Below, piece by piece: positions 44,833 to 56,930 of a stretch of 64,000 nt of DNA; positions within the stretch are counted from its first letter, which is position 1, and every line of letters begins with the position of its first letter. The position numbers were made by a program, and so were the translations under genes. The stretch is taken from contig CM043963.1 in assembly GCA_014529385.2 (NCBI GenBank), forward strand, positions 69,964,912 through 70,028,911. Direction: 5' to 3'. The notes under the pieces were generated by a model. That model was not told the origin of the DNA. It did no database searches and was given only the letters and a program-made list of their open reading frames with translations. The stretch is from Adiantum capillus-veneris (taxonomy: Eukaryota; Streptophyta; Polypodiopsida; Polypodiales; Pteridaceae).

Positions 44833-46059
44833 TGTCAGGTGATTTTTAGATGAGCACAAAGTCATTAGATCATGCCAAAAATCTTGCTAACTAGCCTCAT
44901 GTATATATGTGTACATAGTGCTTCGAGTCTTGGGAATGACCATGTAAAAATTCATGTACAAAGGTTTTGTTTTACCGGGCTTGTGTACAGATGTTTTGGG
45001 TTGTTTGAGTCCCCAAAACATGGTTCTTAACAAGTATTTTCAGCCGTGCTTTGTAGCTTGTGAATAAGACTTGTACATCATAAGTTATGTGCATCCGAAT
45101 TGGGCGGTCTTGACTTAGAAAGTGATTGCAAATGCATGCGACAAAGGCAACTAGGCCAACTTGATGATTTGAATTAAAAATGCTGAGATTTGAAATTTTT
45201 GGAAGTAGCCGAGGGGATGGCTCCAAGTCATGCTTTACAATGTTGCATTTGGTGGCCGGAGCGGTGCACTATGCTCCTAAAAGTTAGTCCTGAGAAAAGG
45301 TTGGGCTAGAAAATTTTATGTGGGATGTGAAGGAAATGGGAAGGAGGAGGATGAAATTTCCATGTGGCATTGGGAATTATCCCACATGGGAAGGGGTGAG
45401 CAGAAAATGGGGGGTATATAGTGCAAGTTGGGAGCCCATTGTATTTGTATCACTTGAGAGGAGCTTGGCTTGTTGGGTTCGTGGACTCTTGAGAGATGGG
45501 TGGGGGGTTGGGGTGCATTATTTGAGTTCACATAGGCTACCCAAGTGCCTCCCCTTCAATTTTGGTCCCCCGGACAAATGCCCATCCCTTCCCTTGAGCA
45601 CAAAGGCACAGACTTGCTCCAGGTCTTTACCAAAAAAGACTCAAAATGAACCAATAAAATAAAGACCCCAAGAGGCCATGTCGGCTGAGGAGAGAGGAAA
45701 GAAAGGTTTGATTAAAGAGGATAATAGGAGCCCCTTCTTAATAGCTGAAACACCTACAAACTCTCCAGAGAGCTCATTTTTTAGCAAGAGAGAGTACACC
45801 CCTGACTTCGAGTGGCCATACCTCTCTCATCTTTTATCTGTTTTTAGCCTATGGATGCTCTACAGACATCTACTCAAGATGAGCTACGTCTTTATGTCCT
45901 TGGTTTCTCCTAATTCCAAGTGTGCTTCATGCTAGAAGGGTTCTTCATAAATCTTTACAGGTGCTTATCACAGGTGGTTTCGGCGATGCAATAGTTCTTC
46001 CTTCCGACGGTGTGACTCGTGCAAGGATATAGAGGCACTCATTTTCCTTGTTTTTTGCA
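44833..46059 (+). repeat. Element C 3' LTR
   Basis: Partner of 40701-41891. It begins 17 bp after the RT Asp-Asp codons, and the usual polypurine tract is weak (GATTGGGGTTGGCAAG). Confidence 0.85.
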
Positions 46060-46518
46060 CCCAAAAAACGTATGTATTATTATATACACCCTCATGTGAT
46101 TTAAAAACTAGCAGACATCTTGAAAAGTTTTCCCAAGTTCGAATGCTAATAGCATATTCCAAACTATGGAAATCGTGATGCCAAATGCTGAAAGGGAAGC
46201 CTTGCTTCGCATAAGTACTCATGGAGTTCTGGTGCTCATAGCTAGCATATACTCTTGTGCCACTTTACAATGGCAAAGACAACGAAAGTCGACCTTGTCG
46301 AGCATTCACAAATAGTCGACCTTGTTGAATGTATTGAAAAACATAAAAATGCTTGCAAGTGATGTACCGCGTACCTGCTTGGCTTGCTTATTGTATTTTT
46401 GAAGATTTTGTAGACAAAGCCTTGCTCCCTTGATGTCTTTAAAAACTCATCGGATCACGCTTGCCACTAATGGGTGGATCCTGTCCCTCCTTCATCGAGG
46501 TTAGCAATAGGCCGTGCC
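46060..46518. other. Spacer between elements C and D
   Basis: No gene or repeat recognised. Confidence 0.5.
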
Positions 46519-46965
46519 TGTAACATTTAATGCACTAGTAACTTGTGTATAGCGGAAATTGATAACATAGTGAGCAATTCATTAAGAACAAGTTCCTAAT
46601 GAGCATAGAGAGAGTACTTAATTTGAGAAGCAACATAGAAATTTACATCTAGCTAATTTGGCATTGACAATACTTGAAAAGAGAGATAAATAGAACAATT
46701 GACAACAGTTGAGGACCAGATTTACATGGAGCTGGTCCCCCCTCCATAAAGGCTTTGTACTATACAAAGGAGACTTTTGTACAATACAATTCTTGTGTTC
46801 CTTGACAAAACTCATTGGTGCAATGAAGATGGAAGCTTCATGCACCAAATTATGCTTGAAAAACACACCTACTGTCCCTAGCCTCAATCCCAAGACCTCA
46901 CACACCTTCAAAAATGGTGAGAGCTAGCAGGGAATGAGGATGATTGAGAGGAAGAAGATGTATCT
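46519..46965 (-). repeat. Element D 3' LTR
   Basis: It reads TGTAACATTTAATGC at its plus-strand left edge and ends GATGTATCT. It matches 50766-51206 with several small indels. Confidence 0.85.
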
Positions 46966-47907
46966 AGCATTGTGTATGAGCCAATGGTTGTGCAACTTGT
47001 GTTGGTAGGTCATCTCATTGATTGGCCTAAGAATCTGAAAGGGGCCATAGTACCTTTTTGCTGACTTAGCATAGTACTTTTGGTGTCCCGTAGGATTCTT
47101 GCTCGTTGTGTTCCTTAATTGAGCCTTGGGAAACTTAAGCAAGACCCAATCATTTTGTTTAAAGGTTAGGGCTCTTCTGTGCTTATCAACAGTAGCCTTT
47201 TGCCTTTGTTGAGAGATGGATATAGAATCCTTAATCTTTTGGAAAGATTCTTGCAGGTCTCGGCTATATTCATCTGCAATGAAGATCTTCCCATGTACCT
47301 TGAGTAGCAAGGGACTTTTTGATCTTCCCTCTATCACCTCAAAAGGTGCTTTGCCCGTGGAAGTATGTACAATGTTATTGTAAGCATACCCCACTAAGGG
47401 TAAGTACTTCTCACATTGGGACTTTTGATCTACTTCTGTGACATAAGCTTTTAGTAGATCAAGAATTGTTAGGTTAGCTATTTCACTTTGACCATCCGTT
47501 TGAGGATGTTAGGCCGAAGAGAAGTTTAGCCTTGTCCCTAACTTCTCAAAGAGACCCTTCCAAAAATTAATGGTCATTCTAAGATCTCTATCCGACACTA
47601 TAAACATTGGCAAGCCATGGTATTTGAAGATTTGTGATATAAAGAGGGTTTCCATTTGATGGGCCTTGATAGTCTTTTTGACAGATATGAAATGTGCTTG
47701 TTTGCTAAACATGTCTACTATAGTCCATATTCCTGTATTCCCATGGATAGACTTGGGCAATCCAAAGATAAAATACATGGATATGCTCTCCCATGGTGAA
47801 TTAGGGATTGGCAAAGGTTGAAGCAATCCAGGTTGCTTCCCTCTATCAAACTTTGTCTTTTGGCATACCACACATTTTGAAACATACTTTTGTATGTTTG
47901 CTTTCAT
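46924..47907 (-). pseudogene. Element D integrase
   Basis: KYVSKCVVCQKTKFDRGKQ holds the Cys pair of the zinc module. The core has WTIVDMFSKQAHF, FIVSDRDLRM and, just past a stop at 47507-47509, HPQTDGQSE, giving the catalytic Glu. VGYAYNNIVHTSTGKAPFEV and the C-terminal NDWVLLKFPKAQLR and YYGPFQILRPI follow. Only one stop interrupts about 980 bp. The usual Asp in YFIFGLPKS-like text has changed (DFV to YFI). Confidence 0.9.
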
Positions 47908-47958
47908 GGCAGGCCAATAGAAATATGTTTCTATTCCTTTTAGAGTAGACTGAATCCC

Positions 47959-48288
47959 TCAATGACCCGCATAAGGAGGAGCATGAGATTCATACATTAT
48001 TTTCTCACGTAGTGAGTTAGTAATGCATAGTCTATTGGCATAGAGAAGATAACCATCTTGTAGGGTAAATGGTTTTTTCTTCTTCCCTAATGCAAGGGCT
48101 AAAATCACGTCTCTAAAATCGGGATTGATAGCGTACTCATCTAGCATAGAAGAGAGATCATTGTGAGTTGCTATGGATACCGCATTCACTCTCGATCGTC
48201 TTGAGAGTGCATCGGCCACTTGATTATGCTTGCCAACAATGTGAGCAATATGAAAATGAAATTGCGAAAGGAAATTTTCCCACCTCAT
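47959..48288 (-). pseudogene. Element D RNase H end and integrase lead
   Basis: MRWENFLSQFHFHIAHIVGK and NQVADALSRR mark the RNase H end. QDGYLLYANRLCI and MYESHAPPYAGH lead to the integrase zinc region. Confidence 0.88.
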
Positions 48289-48300
48289 TTGTTTGTCGGA

Positions 48301-48548
48301 CTTGGGGGGTGCACTATGTAATCATGTTAATGTATAACGTGAGTTTGAAAGGAGGGGTTTTAAAATGCAAACAATTTAGGCAATTTAATAGAGATACATT
48401 AAAATAAGGGGTTTTTATATTCAATTTTGGAAAAAAGTCCTAAAATAAGGGGTCATTTTATTCATTCATACATGTTAAAAGAGGGGTTTTTTAAACACCC
48501 CGCGAACGCATGTTATATAGGGGGGTACTGAATGGTGAACCCCTCGAG
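48301..48548. mobile_element. 248-bp MITE, hAT-like, inside element D
   Basis: TTGTCGGA flanks it on both sides (48293-48300 and 48549-48556), an 8-bp target duplication. Ends read CTTGGGGGGTGCACTA and, reverse-complemented, CTCGAGGGGTTCACCA, matching at 12 of 16 positions. The interior repeats AGGGGTTTT-like units four times. Without it the pol text TQTKLSD joins KQMRWENFL. The size, duplication length and lack of coding fit a hAT-type MITE. Confidence 0.75.
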
Positions 48549-48715
48549 TTGTCGGAGAGCTTGGTCTGTGTCATTAGGTAGTTAAGGCTTTGGTGATCCG
48601 TTCGCAGAATGAAAGGAGTCCCCAGTAAATAGTACTTCCATGAATCTAGAGCATGTAGGACTACTAAGAGTTCCTTCTCATATATGCCTAGGGCTTGCTC
48701 AACAAGGTTGAGTCT

Positions 48716-49205
48716 TCAACTTTCATAGGCTATGGCATGCCCTTCTTGAAGCAAAACAGCTCCAAGAAAATCACCACAAGCGTCACATTGGACCTCAAAT
48801 GGCTTTGAGAGATTCGGCAATGTAAGCACAGGCTGAGAGATAAGCTTCTCTTTAAGCTTTTTGAAAGCATTGTTCTCCTTGGTGGACCATATATACCTAC
48901 CGTTTTTCTTTGTTAGGTCATGTAATGGTACTATGATTTGTGAGAACTTTTCTATGAAGAATCTATAGTATGCATACATACCTATAAAGCTTCTTAGTTC
49001 ATGCAGATTCCTTGGATTAGGCCATCCTTTTATTACCTCTAGCGTTGAATGGATCCATTTGGATGCCATCTTGAGGGATAATGTGACCTAAATACTCAAT
49101 CTCTTGTAAGAAAGGTTCACTTTTCTTTCGATTAATATTTCTTAGTTCATGCAGATTCCTTGGATTAGGCCATCCTTTTATTACGTCTAGCTTTGATGGA
49201 TCCAT
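48716..49205 (-). pseudogene. Element D RT connection and RNase H, with tandem duplication
   Basis: The segment coding EIEYLGHII ... DVIKGWPNPRNLHELR occurs twice because of a 148-bp tandem duplication (unit starts at 48993 and 49141). RNase H then reads FIGMYAYYRFFIEKFS, KPFEVQCDACGDFLGAVLLQ (catalytic Asp) and a stop after HAIAYES. Confidence 0.88.
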
Positions 49206-49848
49206 TTGGATGCCATCTTGAGAGATAATGTGACCTTAATACTCCATCTCTTGTAAGAAAAAATCACTTTCTTTTGATTAACACAAACTTTATTCTCTCG
49301 TAAAACTTGAAATATTACCTGGAGGTGTTGCTTGTGTTCATCTAATGAATTAGAGTAGATGATTATATCATCAAAGAACACTTCAGTAAAGGTTCGGTGA
49401 GGTCTGAATAGCTTCTCCATCATGCAGTTAAATGTGGTTGATGCATTGGTCAAGCCAAAAGGCATGACAATGTACTCGTAAATACCAAACGTAGTACGGA
49501 ATGCGGTCTTTACAATGTCTTGATCGACTATCCTTATTGATGGTAGCCACTTTTTAGGTCAATCCTATTGAAGTAAGTCGACCCTTGTAGCTTATCAAAT
49601 AGGTCTTCTACCCATGGAACGGAAAACCTATTCTTGATAGTGATCCTATTTAGTGCTCTATAGTCGACACACATACGATATATGCCATCTTTCTTTTGCA
49701 CTAATAATGCTGGTGAACAAAATGGAGATGAGCTAGGCCTAACCATGCCTTTCTCAACCAGCTCATTGCCGCATAATCTACTCTTGTTGAGCTTGAGAAA
49801 CTTGATCAGGAGGTTTATTAGGCGGTGAGCTTTTTGGAAGAAGTTCAA
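49187..49848 (-). pseudogene. Element D reverse transcriptase
   Basis: NELVEKGMVRPSSSPFCSPA, LLVQKKDGIYRMCVDYRALN and STYFNRIDLKSGYHQ are followed, after a frame break near 49530, by MPFGLTNASTTFNCMM and the catalytic FFDDIIIYS (around 49368). This is a typical gypsy RT of the chromovirus-related kind. Confidence 0.92.
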
Positions 49849-50119
49849 TTACATGGTCGTCATTCCCTCGTTTGGGAGGTAGTTCACAAGAAATGTCATC
49901 AATAAAAACATCCTAGAACCCCTTGAGAAGATTGGATAACTATAATTCCTTTGTTTATATTTTCTTTTGCTAAAACATTAGGTTCATTTTCAGAATCTAT
50001 AACAAAAATCATGTACACAAAAATAGAGCTCTTTATTGACTTAATGAAAGCTTGCTTATGTACAATGGATATGGTGTTACCCAACTCCTTATCATCTATG
50101 TACATATCTTTTTCCCTGA

Positions 50120-50420
50120 ACCTAAAATAGATTTTGTCTTTCAAGGAATTTAACATTGGCAGCCATGCGATCAAACCATGGTGCCGCTAGGATTACATCC
50201 TCATGCTTGAGAGGAGAGATGAAGAAATCCTCCTTGTTCACATAGCTTTGGACATGGAGCCTCAATTTCCCAATTAAAGGAGTGATTGAGGCTTCTTGCC
50301 CCTTGAAAGCACCATCGGCAGGTAGGACATCTCCCATCTCATAGGCTTGGATGCCTAGCTTGGTGGCCAGCTCTGTGGATATGAAATTGTGAGTACCCCA
50401 GGCCCTAGTTGCTACTCCTC
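50120..50420 (-). pseudogene. Element D protease, C-terminal part
   Basis: NFISTELATKLGIQAYEMGD and KHEDVILAAPWFDRMAA match the segment after the D-S-G and the I-L-G-A-P-W-F motif of gypsy proteases, here with Gly changed to Ala. The catalytic Asp triplet itself is not recognisable upstream. Confidence 0.7.
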
Positions 50421-50765
50421 TTTACCTTCAAAGATAAGCACTCAAGCATCTATACCCATGGCTCAAATATTATTAATTGCAAGGAATAGAAGAGAGGGTT
50501 CAACAAGGCCAAGACAGCACCGATTCCTGTCAAGCTTTTAATAGCTCAATAATGGTTAAGCCATAGGCAAGCCCCCGTAGGACTCCATTATTAAGACCAT
50601 AGCTCTCGACGGTATCCCCATTAACTGCATAAAGCAGGCGTCCTTCAAGGATGAAAAATCCCTATTCTACTTACTCTTTGCAGTTAATAACACCAACAAT
50701 TTGTAGCAAGCTTGAGGACCTTTCTTCTTGAGTAAGAAAATAGAAACCAATAGCTTTGATGCCAA

Positions 50766-51206
50766 TGTAACATTTAATGCACTAGTAACTTGTGCGTAGT
50801 GAAAATTGATAACATAGTGAGCATTTCGCTAAGAACAAGTTCCTAATGAGCATAGAGAGAGTACTTAATTTGAGAAGCAACATAGCACTTTACACCTAGC
50901 TAATTTGGCATTGACAATACTTGAAAAGAGAGAGAAATAGAACAATTGACACCAGTTGACCAGATTTACATGGAGACGGTGCCCTCTCCATAAAGGCTTT
51001 GTATTATAGCTTCTCCCATCAAAGGAGACTTTTGTACAATAAAATTCTTCTGTTACTTGACAAAACTCGTTGGTGCAATGATGCACCAAATTATGCTTGA
51101 AAAGAACACCTAGTGTCCCTAGCCTCAATTCCAAGACCTCACACACCTTCAAAAATGGTGAGAGCTAGCAGGGAGTGAGAATGATTTAGAGGAAGAAGAT
51201 GTATCT
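50766..51206 (-). repeat. Element D 5' LTR
   Basis: Partner of 46519-46965. The minus-strand end TTACA is followed directly by the candidate primer site. Confidence 0.85.
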
Positions 51207-51532
51207 TACGAGAAAGAAGTATTCTCCTCACATAATCACTCTAATAGCATATCTTAGCTTAGTAATTAGCATGGTAGAGGAGATGAGCATGCCATTGAAG
51301 CTTGGCTCTTGGTTGGATTTTCATTCCATAGCCAAGAGTTGTTGGTGTATGCCTCTACTTCTCAATGCTTGGAGAAGGAGATGGAGTTCTTCTTGCACAC
51401 ATGAGTTGTGTGTGTGTGTGTGTGGCAATGTGTTAGAGTAAAATGCAGCCCTCTTTCTCTTCTTGGTCAACCTCTCTTGCTAATTGCTCATCCTAGCCTC
51501 CGAGTGGCTCCTGCAAAGCTTAGCCAATCACA

Positions 51533-51830
51533 AATTAGAAGCATAATTGATAGCCTTGTGACACGTGTCCCTCTTTCCTCTTTTGTGAGAGCTTTAGCTA
51601 GTTAAATAATTCATTTAAATTCTCATTGGACCCTTTAGTATTTTGGCCAATAGGAATCAGGCAAGCCATTGGGCTGCTGGATGCTCATTGGACCCCTTGG
51701 TAGACTGTCCAATAGTCTTCTAGGGAGCTTAATTTCTATTGGTTCTTTTATCAAGCATTTTTAAATTGATTAGACTAACTTTACTCTAGCCTAATTCTCA
51801 TTGGTCCACCTCTATGGCCATCCAATAGGA
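51533..51830. repeat. Three CATTGG...CCAATAG repeat units
   Basis: Units at about 51621-51658, 51683-51720 and 51795-51832 each have CATTGG and CCAATAG separated by about 17-19 bp. In all, nine CCAAT or ATTGG pentamers lie between 51533 and 51826; about 0.6 would be expected by chance. They may be CCAAT-box promoter sites or arms of small hairpins. Confidence 0.8.
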
Positions 51831-51907
51831 TTTGAGGGGAGATTGGAGGCAACTGGCCTAGGAGCTTGACATGTGTCCAGTATTCCCTTTGTAAAGGGGA
51901 AGCTTTG

Positions 51908-51910
<3 letters not shown>

Positions 51911-51947
<37 letters not shown>
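51911..51947. repeat. (TG)18 microsatellite
   Basis: Uninterrupted TG run. Confidence 0.99.
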
Positions 51948-51949
<2 letters not shown>

Positions 51950-52869
51950 CTCTCTCATCCCCTACTATTAGGGCTTGCCCCCTCCTTCCTAGGGATGTGG
52001 GAAGACTTTTTAGTCTTCCCATAACCATCCAATGTTTCCCCTACTTTGGCCATTGGACATTTGAGTTAATTTTAGGAACTTTAGCCTATGGAAGTCTAAA
52101 TGGAGCTAAACCTTAGGTCTTTTAAGCCCCATTGACGTACATTGCTCTTTTGCATACTATCCCCCTTTGGATCCCTATTTTTTTCTCCTTTGGATCCCTA
52201 CACAGACCGGTCTGGCTGCCTTACCAATATTCTAGCTTTTACTCCCCTGGTACTTCCCCATATTAAATGATTAGTTTAACATGAGAAAATCATTTGGGAG
52301 AATTAGATATTAGTATTTATGACAATGTCGATCTCCATGAGATTCTCAAGCACTACCATGCCCTAACCTTTGCCAGGCATGGGAAGAATCCTTGCTTTTA
52401 AACGAGATCATTTCTCACTAAAGCCTTGCTTGATGGTGAGTGTTTGTTGCGCATCGTGTGTTCAAAAACAAAAATGTCATGCTTTTGGGAATGCTCACAA
52501 GCCTTGCTTGCACGGCAACATACATACCTCAGTAAGTGCTCCTGCCGCCCAGTCTTACTGTCGTACTAATCGAAGCAAGAAGAAAACCGAGAAAACCTCG
52601 GTGTCAGATGACGTTGCCATCTGCTTGCATGCCTTGCATGCGTTCAATCCCACTTGTTGAGAAAGATATTCACTACATCCTTATTGCACTCTCGTTTCTC
52701 TCCCTTAAAAGTCGGTGGCTTTGTATTTCTCAACAACTCATCCACTTCCTTTGGAGTGAGAGAGTGCACAGAATCCGGAGGGGGACCTTGTTCACTGACC
52801 AGGAGGACCCTGCCCCTAATTGGCTATGTGATCATGCATGTGTGTGTCAACAAGACCCTTGGTCTACTG

Positions 52870-53117
52870 CTGCATAAACTGTACCACTAAAGTGGATAAT
52901 TTACTGACATTTTCATGGAGTGATGCAAAATTCTTTTCCATCACCGACATCTATGCTTGAAGTGCTTGAAATTCTTGAATAACAAGCAATTCGTAAGCGT
53001 CACCTCCTCCCGTAGCTTTGCGGGTACCCCCGTAAGAGTATCTGACCACAAGCCATCATTGGGAAGATTGTCCGTATGGTGCTCAAAATCAAAAGTCATG
53101 TTGATATCCGAATCCAT
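52870..53117 (-). pseudogene. Possible gag-like fossil
   Basis: From ATG at 53117 the minus strand reads MDSDINMTFDFEHHTDNLPN, and in the next frame a helical segment ELLVIQEFQALQA and MEKNFASLHENVSKLSTL. An acidic start followed by a heptad-like coiled coil about 770 bp downstream of a primer binding site fits a decayed gag. No zinc knuckle or pol text was found. Confidence 0.35.
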
Positions 53118-53631
53118 GGCAATTGTGCAGTGCTAGGAATAAAAAGGAAGAATACCTGGGAATCAAGATATTTGACGCAAACCCATTGTATCCGTTGTTG
53201 TTACCAAAAATCGCTTCTCATTAGCCATGCTAATTACATGATTTTTAGGAAATTTTTTCCCTTTAAGTTCGTTGCGGAAGTTGTCTACTCGACTTTCGAT
53301 TCTCGAACCGTTGTCAAAAGGTCAAGCTTTAAAAAATTTGCAATTAGTCGAGATGACCCAAGAGGGACGATCGTTTTGGTCAAAAATTGAAACCTTTCTG
53401 CTATTTTCTTTATCTCTACGAACTTGTGGCGTTGCCGAGAGGTGTATACGGACTTGAAAATGATGCTCAAGCAACTTGGGGGGGGGGGGACCGACTGTGG
53501 TACCCTCCCTTAACCAATTTATTTCAAACCCTAAGGCCCAATAGGCCTTGGGTGGGCCCGTGTGAAAAAAAGATTACACGAAGTCTGGTGATGGCGGCAG
53601 GGCAAAACGCCGTGTGAGAGATAACGTGGGA

Positions 53632-53653
53632 GAGAGAGAGAGAGAGCTCATTC
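53632..53653. repeat. (GA)n microsatellite
   Basis: GA run of about 11 units. Confidence 0.95.
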
Positions 53654-53880
53654 TGCTGCTCTGTAGCACCCGCTCCTGAGATGGATTTTCTTCAGCTCCC
53701 TCTCACGCCATTCTGAGCCCGCTTGCACGTCGTTCTGCAGAGCTCACCCGCACCCCTTCTCCCCTTGTTAGGCTTTGATCCCGCGGCCTCAAGCACTCGC
53801 TTAGCAGGTGGCCCTGCACGCCCTCCTTTGCATGAGCATGCAAATAGTGGGTGGCTCCACGCCCCTCTTTTCCAAAATAG

Positions 53881-53893
53881 GGCTCTGATACCA
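53881..53893 (-). promoter_or_regulatory. Orphan primer binding site, initiator tRNA-Met type
   Basis: Minus-strand TGGTATCAGAGCC matches the plant tRNA-Met primer site exactly over 13 bases. An LTR should lie immediately to the right (from about 53895), but no second copy was found, so the element is a remnant. Confidence 0.65.
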
Positions 53894-53899
53894 ATATAA

Positions 53900-54450
53900 G
53901 ACCTAGGACACTGAGATGTCGAATCCACCACCCTACCACCCAGTATATAGGCCGGCTCCGAGCCCTAGCCATAATTTGGCTCCCCATTCTACACTGGTTC
54001 AGTGTGAGCCCCTGGCTCAGGTTCCTAAACCCCTAGGTTGAGCCTTACTCCTTAGGATCCTTGTCCTGACAAGGTTGATCGGCAATTGAGCATGCAATAG
54101 AATTAGATCAATGTAATGCTGCATCATACTCATTAATGAGTACTATTTATGAATCTGCATGCGTGCACATGCGGCACACCCGAAAATTGTATGATGATAT
54201 TCAAAAGCAACCAACACATAGTTGCTAGTGTGATGCATGGGAGAGATTCAATGATTTGTATTGGTTGTAGAGAGCAAGAGAGATTGACTCTGATTTCCTG
54301 CCTTCAAATTAGGTGGATTTGCATTATAGGTTATGCGTCAACGGTGAAAAATGAGAGAAAAAAAAAGTGACGTGTGTGTGTGGTTGTTATAAAATGAATA
54401 AAAAGTTGCAAGAGAGAGGGAAATATCTACCTATAGTTGTCAGCATAAGC

Positions 54451-54498
<48 letters not shown>

Positions 54499-56730
54499 TT
54501 TAAGTATGAAAATCCCCTCATAATTGAACCATACTTAGACAATTGTATTAAACAATATTTTAAAACAAGATGTCATAAACTTCAATTATCATTTCATATA
54601 CACCAATACAACATTCTGTATCTAATGGATAATACAGTCATTTAGATCAAAAATTTAGTATTTGATCATTACAAATTGATATCTTAGTGTTGTATCTATG
54701 TGTGTCCACCCTTTGGGATGAGCTTCCACTACATCTACATGGAAAAGGATCTAGTTGTTACATTGGACGATCTTTTGTTATTGTTGCAGTTGTCATTGTA
54801 ATCCCAAGGAAAGAATCTCTTACATGTCACCATCCAAGAAACACAAGCACATCAGAACTGGCATTACTTGGGAAGACATGTGTCAACGACTCCCGTCCCT
54901 TGTTATTGGTGTCAAAAATTACAACAAAAACTAACAACATAACCTAGATCAAATTTGTAGTTTAAAGAATGAGCATTTATTTTTTATAATGTTTTCATCA
55001 TTTATTTCCAAAAAAAATCGGAGAGCATCTCCTTTGTAAATTGGATCAATTCTCAAAAGTTCAGTATAATGCCATCTCCTCCGGGACCCCCACTTGAGGA
55101 TTAACGCTCTTTTAACAATCTTTGGACAATTTTCAAAGTACATTAAAGCATCAATAAGCACTATACAATTGTGAATTCGCCATTATATACTTACCTTCAT
55201 CAAATTTGAGTTCCAGTTTAAAAAGATAGAAATATAAGCACTTTGCATCTAGGACCAAGTTCATGTAAAGTTATGGTACTCTGTTCCGGCATTATCTACT
55301 ATGTTACTGCTATGCATACAGTCCTAGTGGCCATGAACACTAGTTAAAGTAGTGCCCAGGTAATAAAGTTGGGTATGGTAGCCCTGAAATGACGCTACAT
55401 TATCCTTAAGTAAAACAAGATGGACACATTTTCCCAAAATACAAGTCATTCTTTAGTAACTACTCATTATGTTTAAAAAACCATCAATGCCATCCCATTG
55501 AGACTCTCACATGAGGTTGTAGGCAACCCAGGTAGTGTCAATCATTTCCAAAAACCATTTCCCAACTAGACCATGTCAATTTATGTAGACTTTTTCCTGC
55601 AATTCTGAAAGTGAGCAAACCAAAAATAAAAAAAATATTGGACAATATGAAAACCAAGTTTGAAGTGATGTGTGCGAGAGAATTAGAATAATGACGTCCT
55701 TGTCATGATATTACTTGTTACCATTTGTATGAATGCTATAAGAAGAAAATTAGGCAACATGTTATTTATATACAGATTGTATTTTCAAAATATGTAGTCA
55801 TTACTTCTTCTTGCACGATCATGACTAGAGGCATAAGCACATCAATATAATTAATTGAGCTCAAAAGATCAATAATACCTCAAGCTAGTAAGTAAAAACT
55901 CAAATTAACCCAATCTATGTAAACCCGATCTGAGTGTCGAGCTGTAATCCACGAGCTGTAATCCATGGGGGTAACCCAATGGAAGCTATAAGCCTACTAT
56001 GTGTGTACTTAAAGGATCCCAAACTCAATCTACCAGAGCCATGTTGATAGGTAGATGTATGAGTCTCTTTTTGTAGTCAGTATGTAAAAATTTAAGAGAA
56101 TACCAGAGCTAAAACCATGTTTATGTTCAGCCCAAAGCTAGGACGATGTTTATTCTCAGCATAAGTAAAAATCCACAAGGAATACAAATCATTACCATAT
56201 AGAGTAATTTCATCACGAAATGCTAATAAGTTAAAAAGCCAAACAACCAGCAGCCAGAACTCCAGCAAGTCCAAGAATAAACTTAGGTGCCAACAAATTG
56301 TTTGTGTTTCTGATCATTTTATCAAAAAAGCTTTATACCATCATCACTTTGCATTATAGGACCCTAAAAGTGCATCAAACATTGCATTATAGGACCCAAC
56401 AAGTGCATCAAAAATTGTATTAGAAAGTCCAAAACATTATCAGTATCCGGTATTAGGAATATGCCTCATCAGTCAAAACAAAGTTGTTCAACTATTATAC
56501 ATCTAATGAGCCTGCAAACACTACTAATCTGTACCGTTTCCAAAGCATGTTATCCATCCTGAGTAGGTACATAGGCACCTACTTGTTATGCTGATGTCGA
56601 AATGGGGCTATTGGTTGCAGCCATATTTGCTTCCCTTGTAGCACAGTGAATGTGGATTGCATGTACAAATAGGAAGGTCATCTCGGCATTACACTCCATG
56701 AAAGATCCTCAGTAGCTGAAACATCATCTT
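53900..56730. other. Non-coding, no gene recognised
   Basis: AT-rich DNA with short meaningless open frames and the (GT)21 run at 54456. The first few hundred bases are probably LTR debris linked to the primer site at 53881. Confidence 0.5.
54456..54497. repeat. (GT)21 microsatellite
   Basis: Uninterrupted GT run. Confidence 0.99.
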
Positions 56731-56732
56731 GG

Positions 56733-56834
<102 letters not shown>

Positions 56835-56928
56835 CTACTAAATCTTAGATAATAAGACATAATTGAATTTTTACATTCAAAAGACAGTGGCAATGGAACA
56901 AGGACTAGATATGTACAAAAGCGACTAG

Positions 56929-56930
<2 letters not shown>

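Larger units (their letters stand above)
40701..46059 (+). mobile_element. Ty3/gypsy element C, internally deleted
   Basis: Two long direct repeats (40701-41891 and 44833-46059) flank a plus-strand gag-protease-RT gene that stops just after the RT catalytic Asp pair; RNase H and integrase are missing. LTR starts are placed at TGTCA and ends at TTTGCA. A candidate primer site (TGGTGCCCCCACCC, 41906) follows the 5' LTR. No target duplication was found with these boundaries. Confidence 0.85.
46519..51206 (-). mobile_element. Ty3/gypsy element D, gag-less, with nested MITE
   Basis: Direct repeats 46519-46965 and 50766-51206 bound a minus-strand pol gene: protease end, RT, RNase H, integrase. The candidate primer site on the minus strand is TTGGCATCAAAGC (next to 50766), close to the tRNA-Met type. 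No gag was found between primer site and protease. The coding end at 46924 lies within the 3' LTR. No target duplication was found. The element carries a 148-bp tandem duplication and a 248-bp MITE. Confidence 0.85.

Noticed and set aside
51910-52116. Cys-Val repeat protein
   Set aside because: Translation of a TG microsatellite followed by unstructured text.
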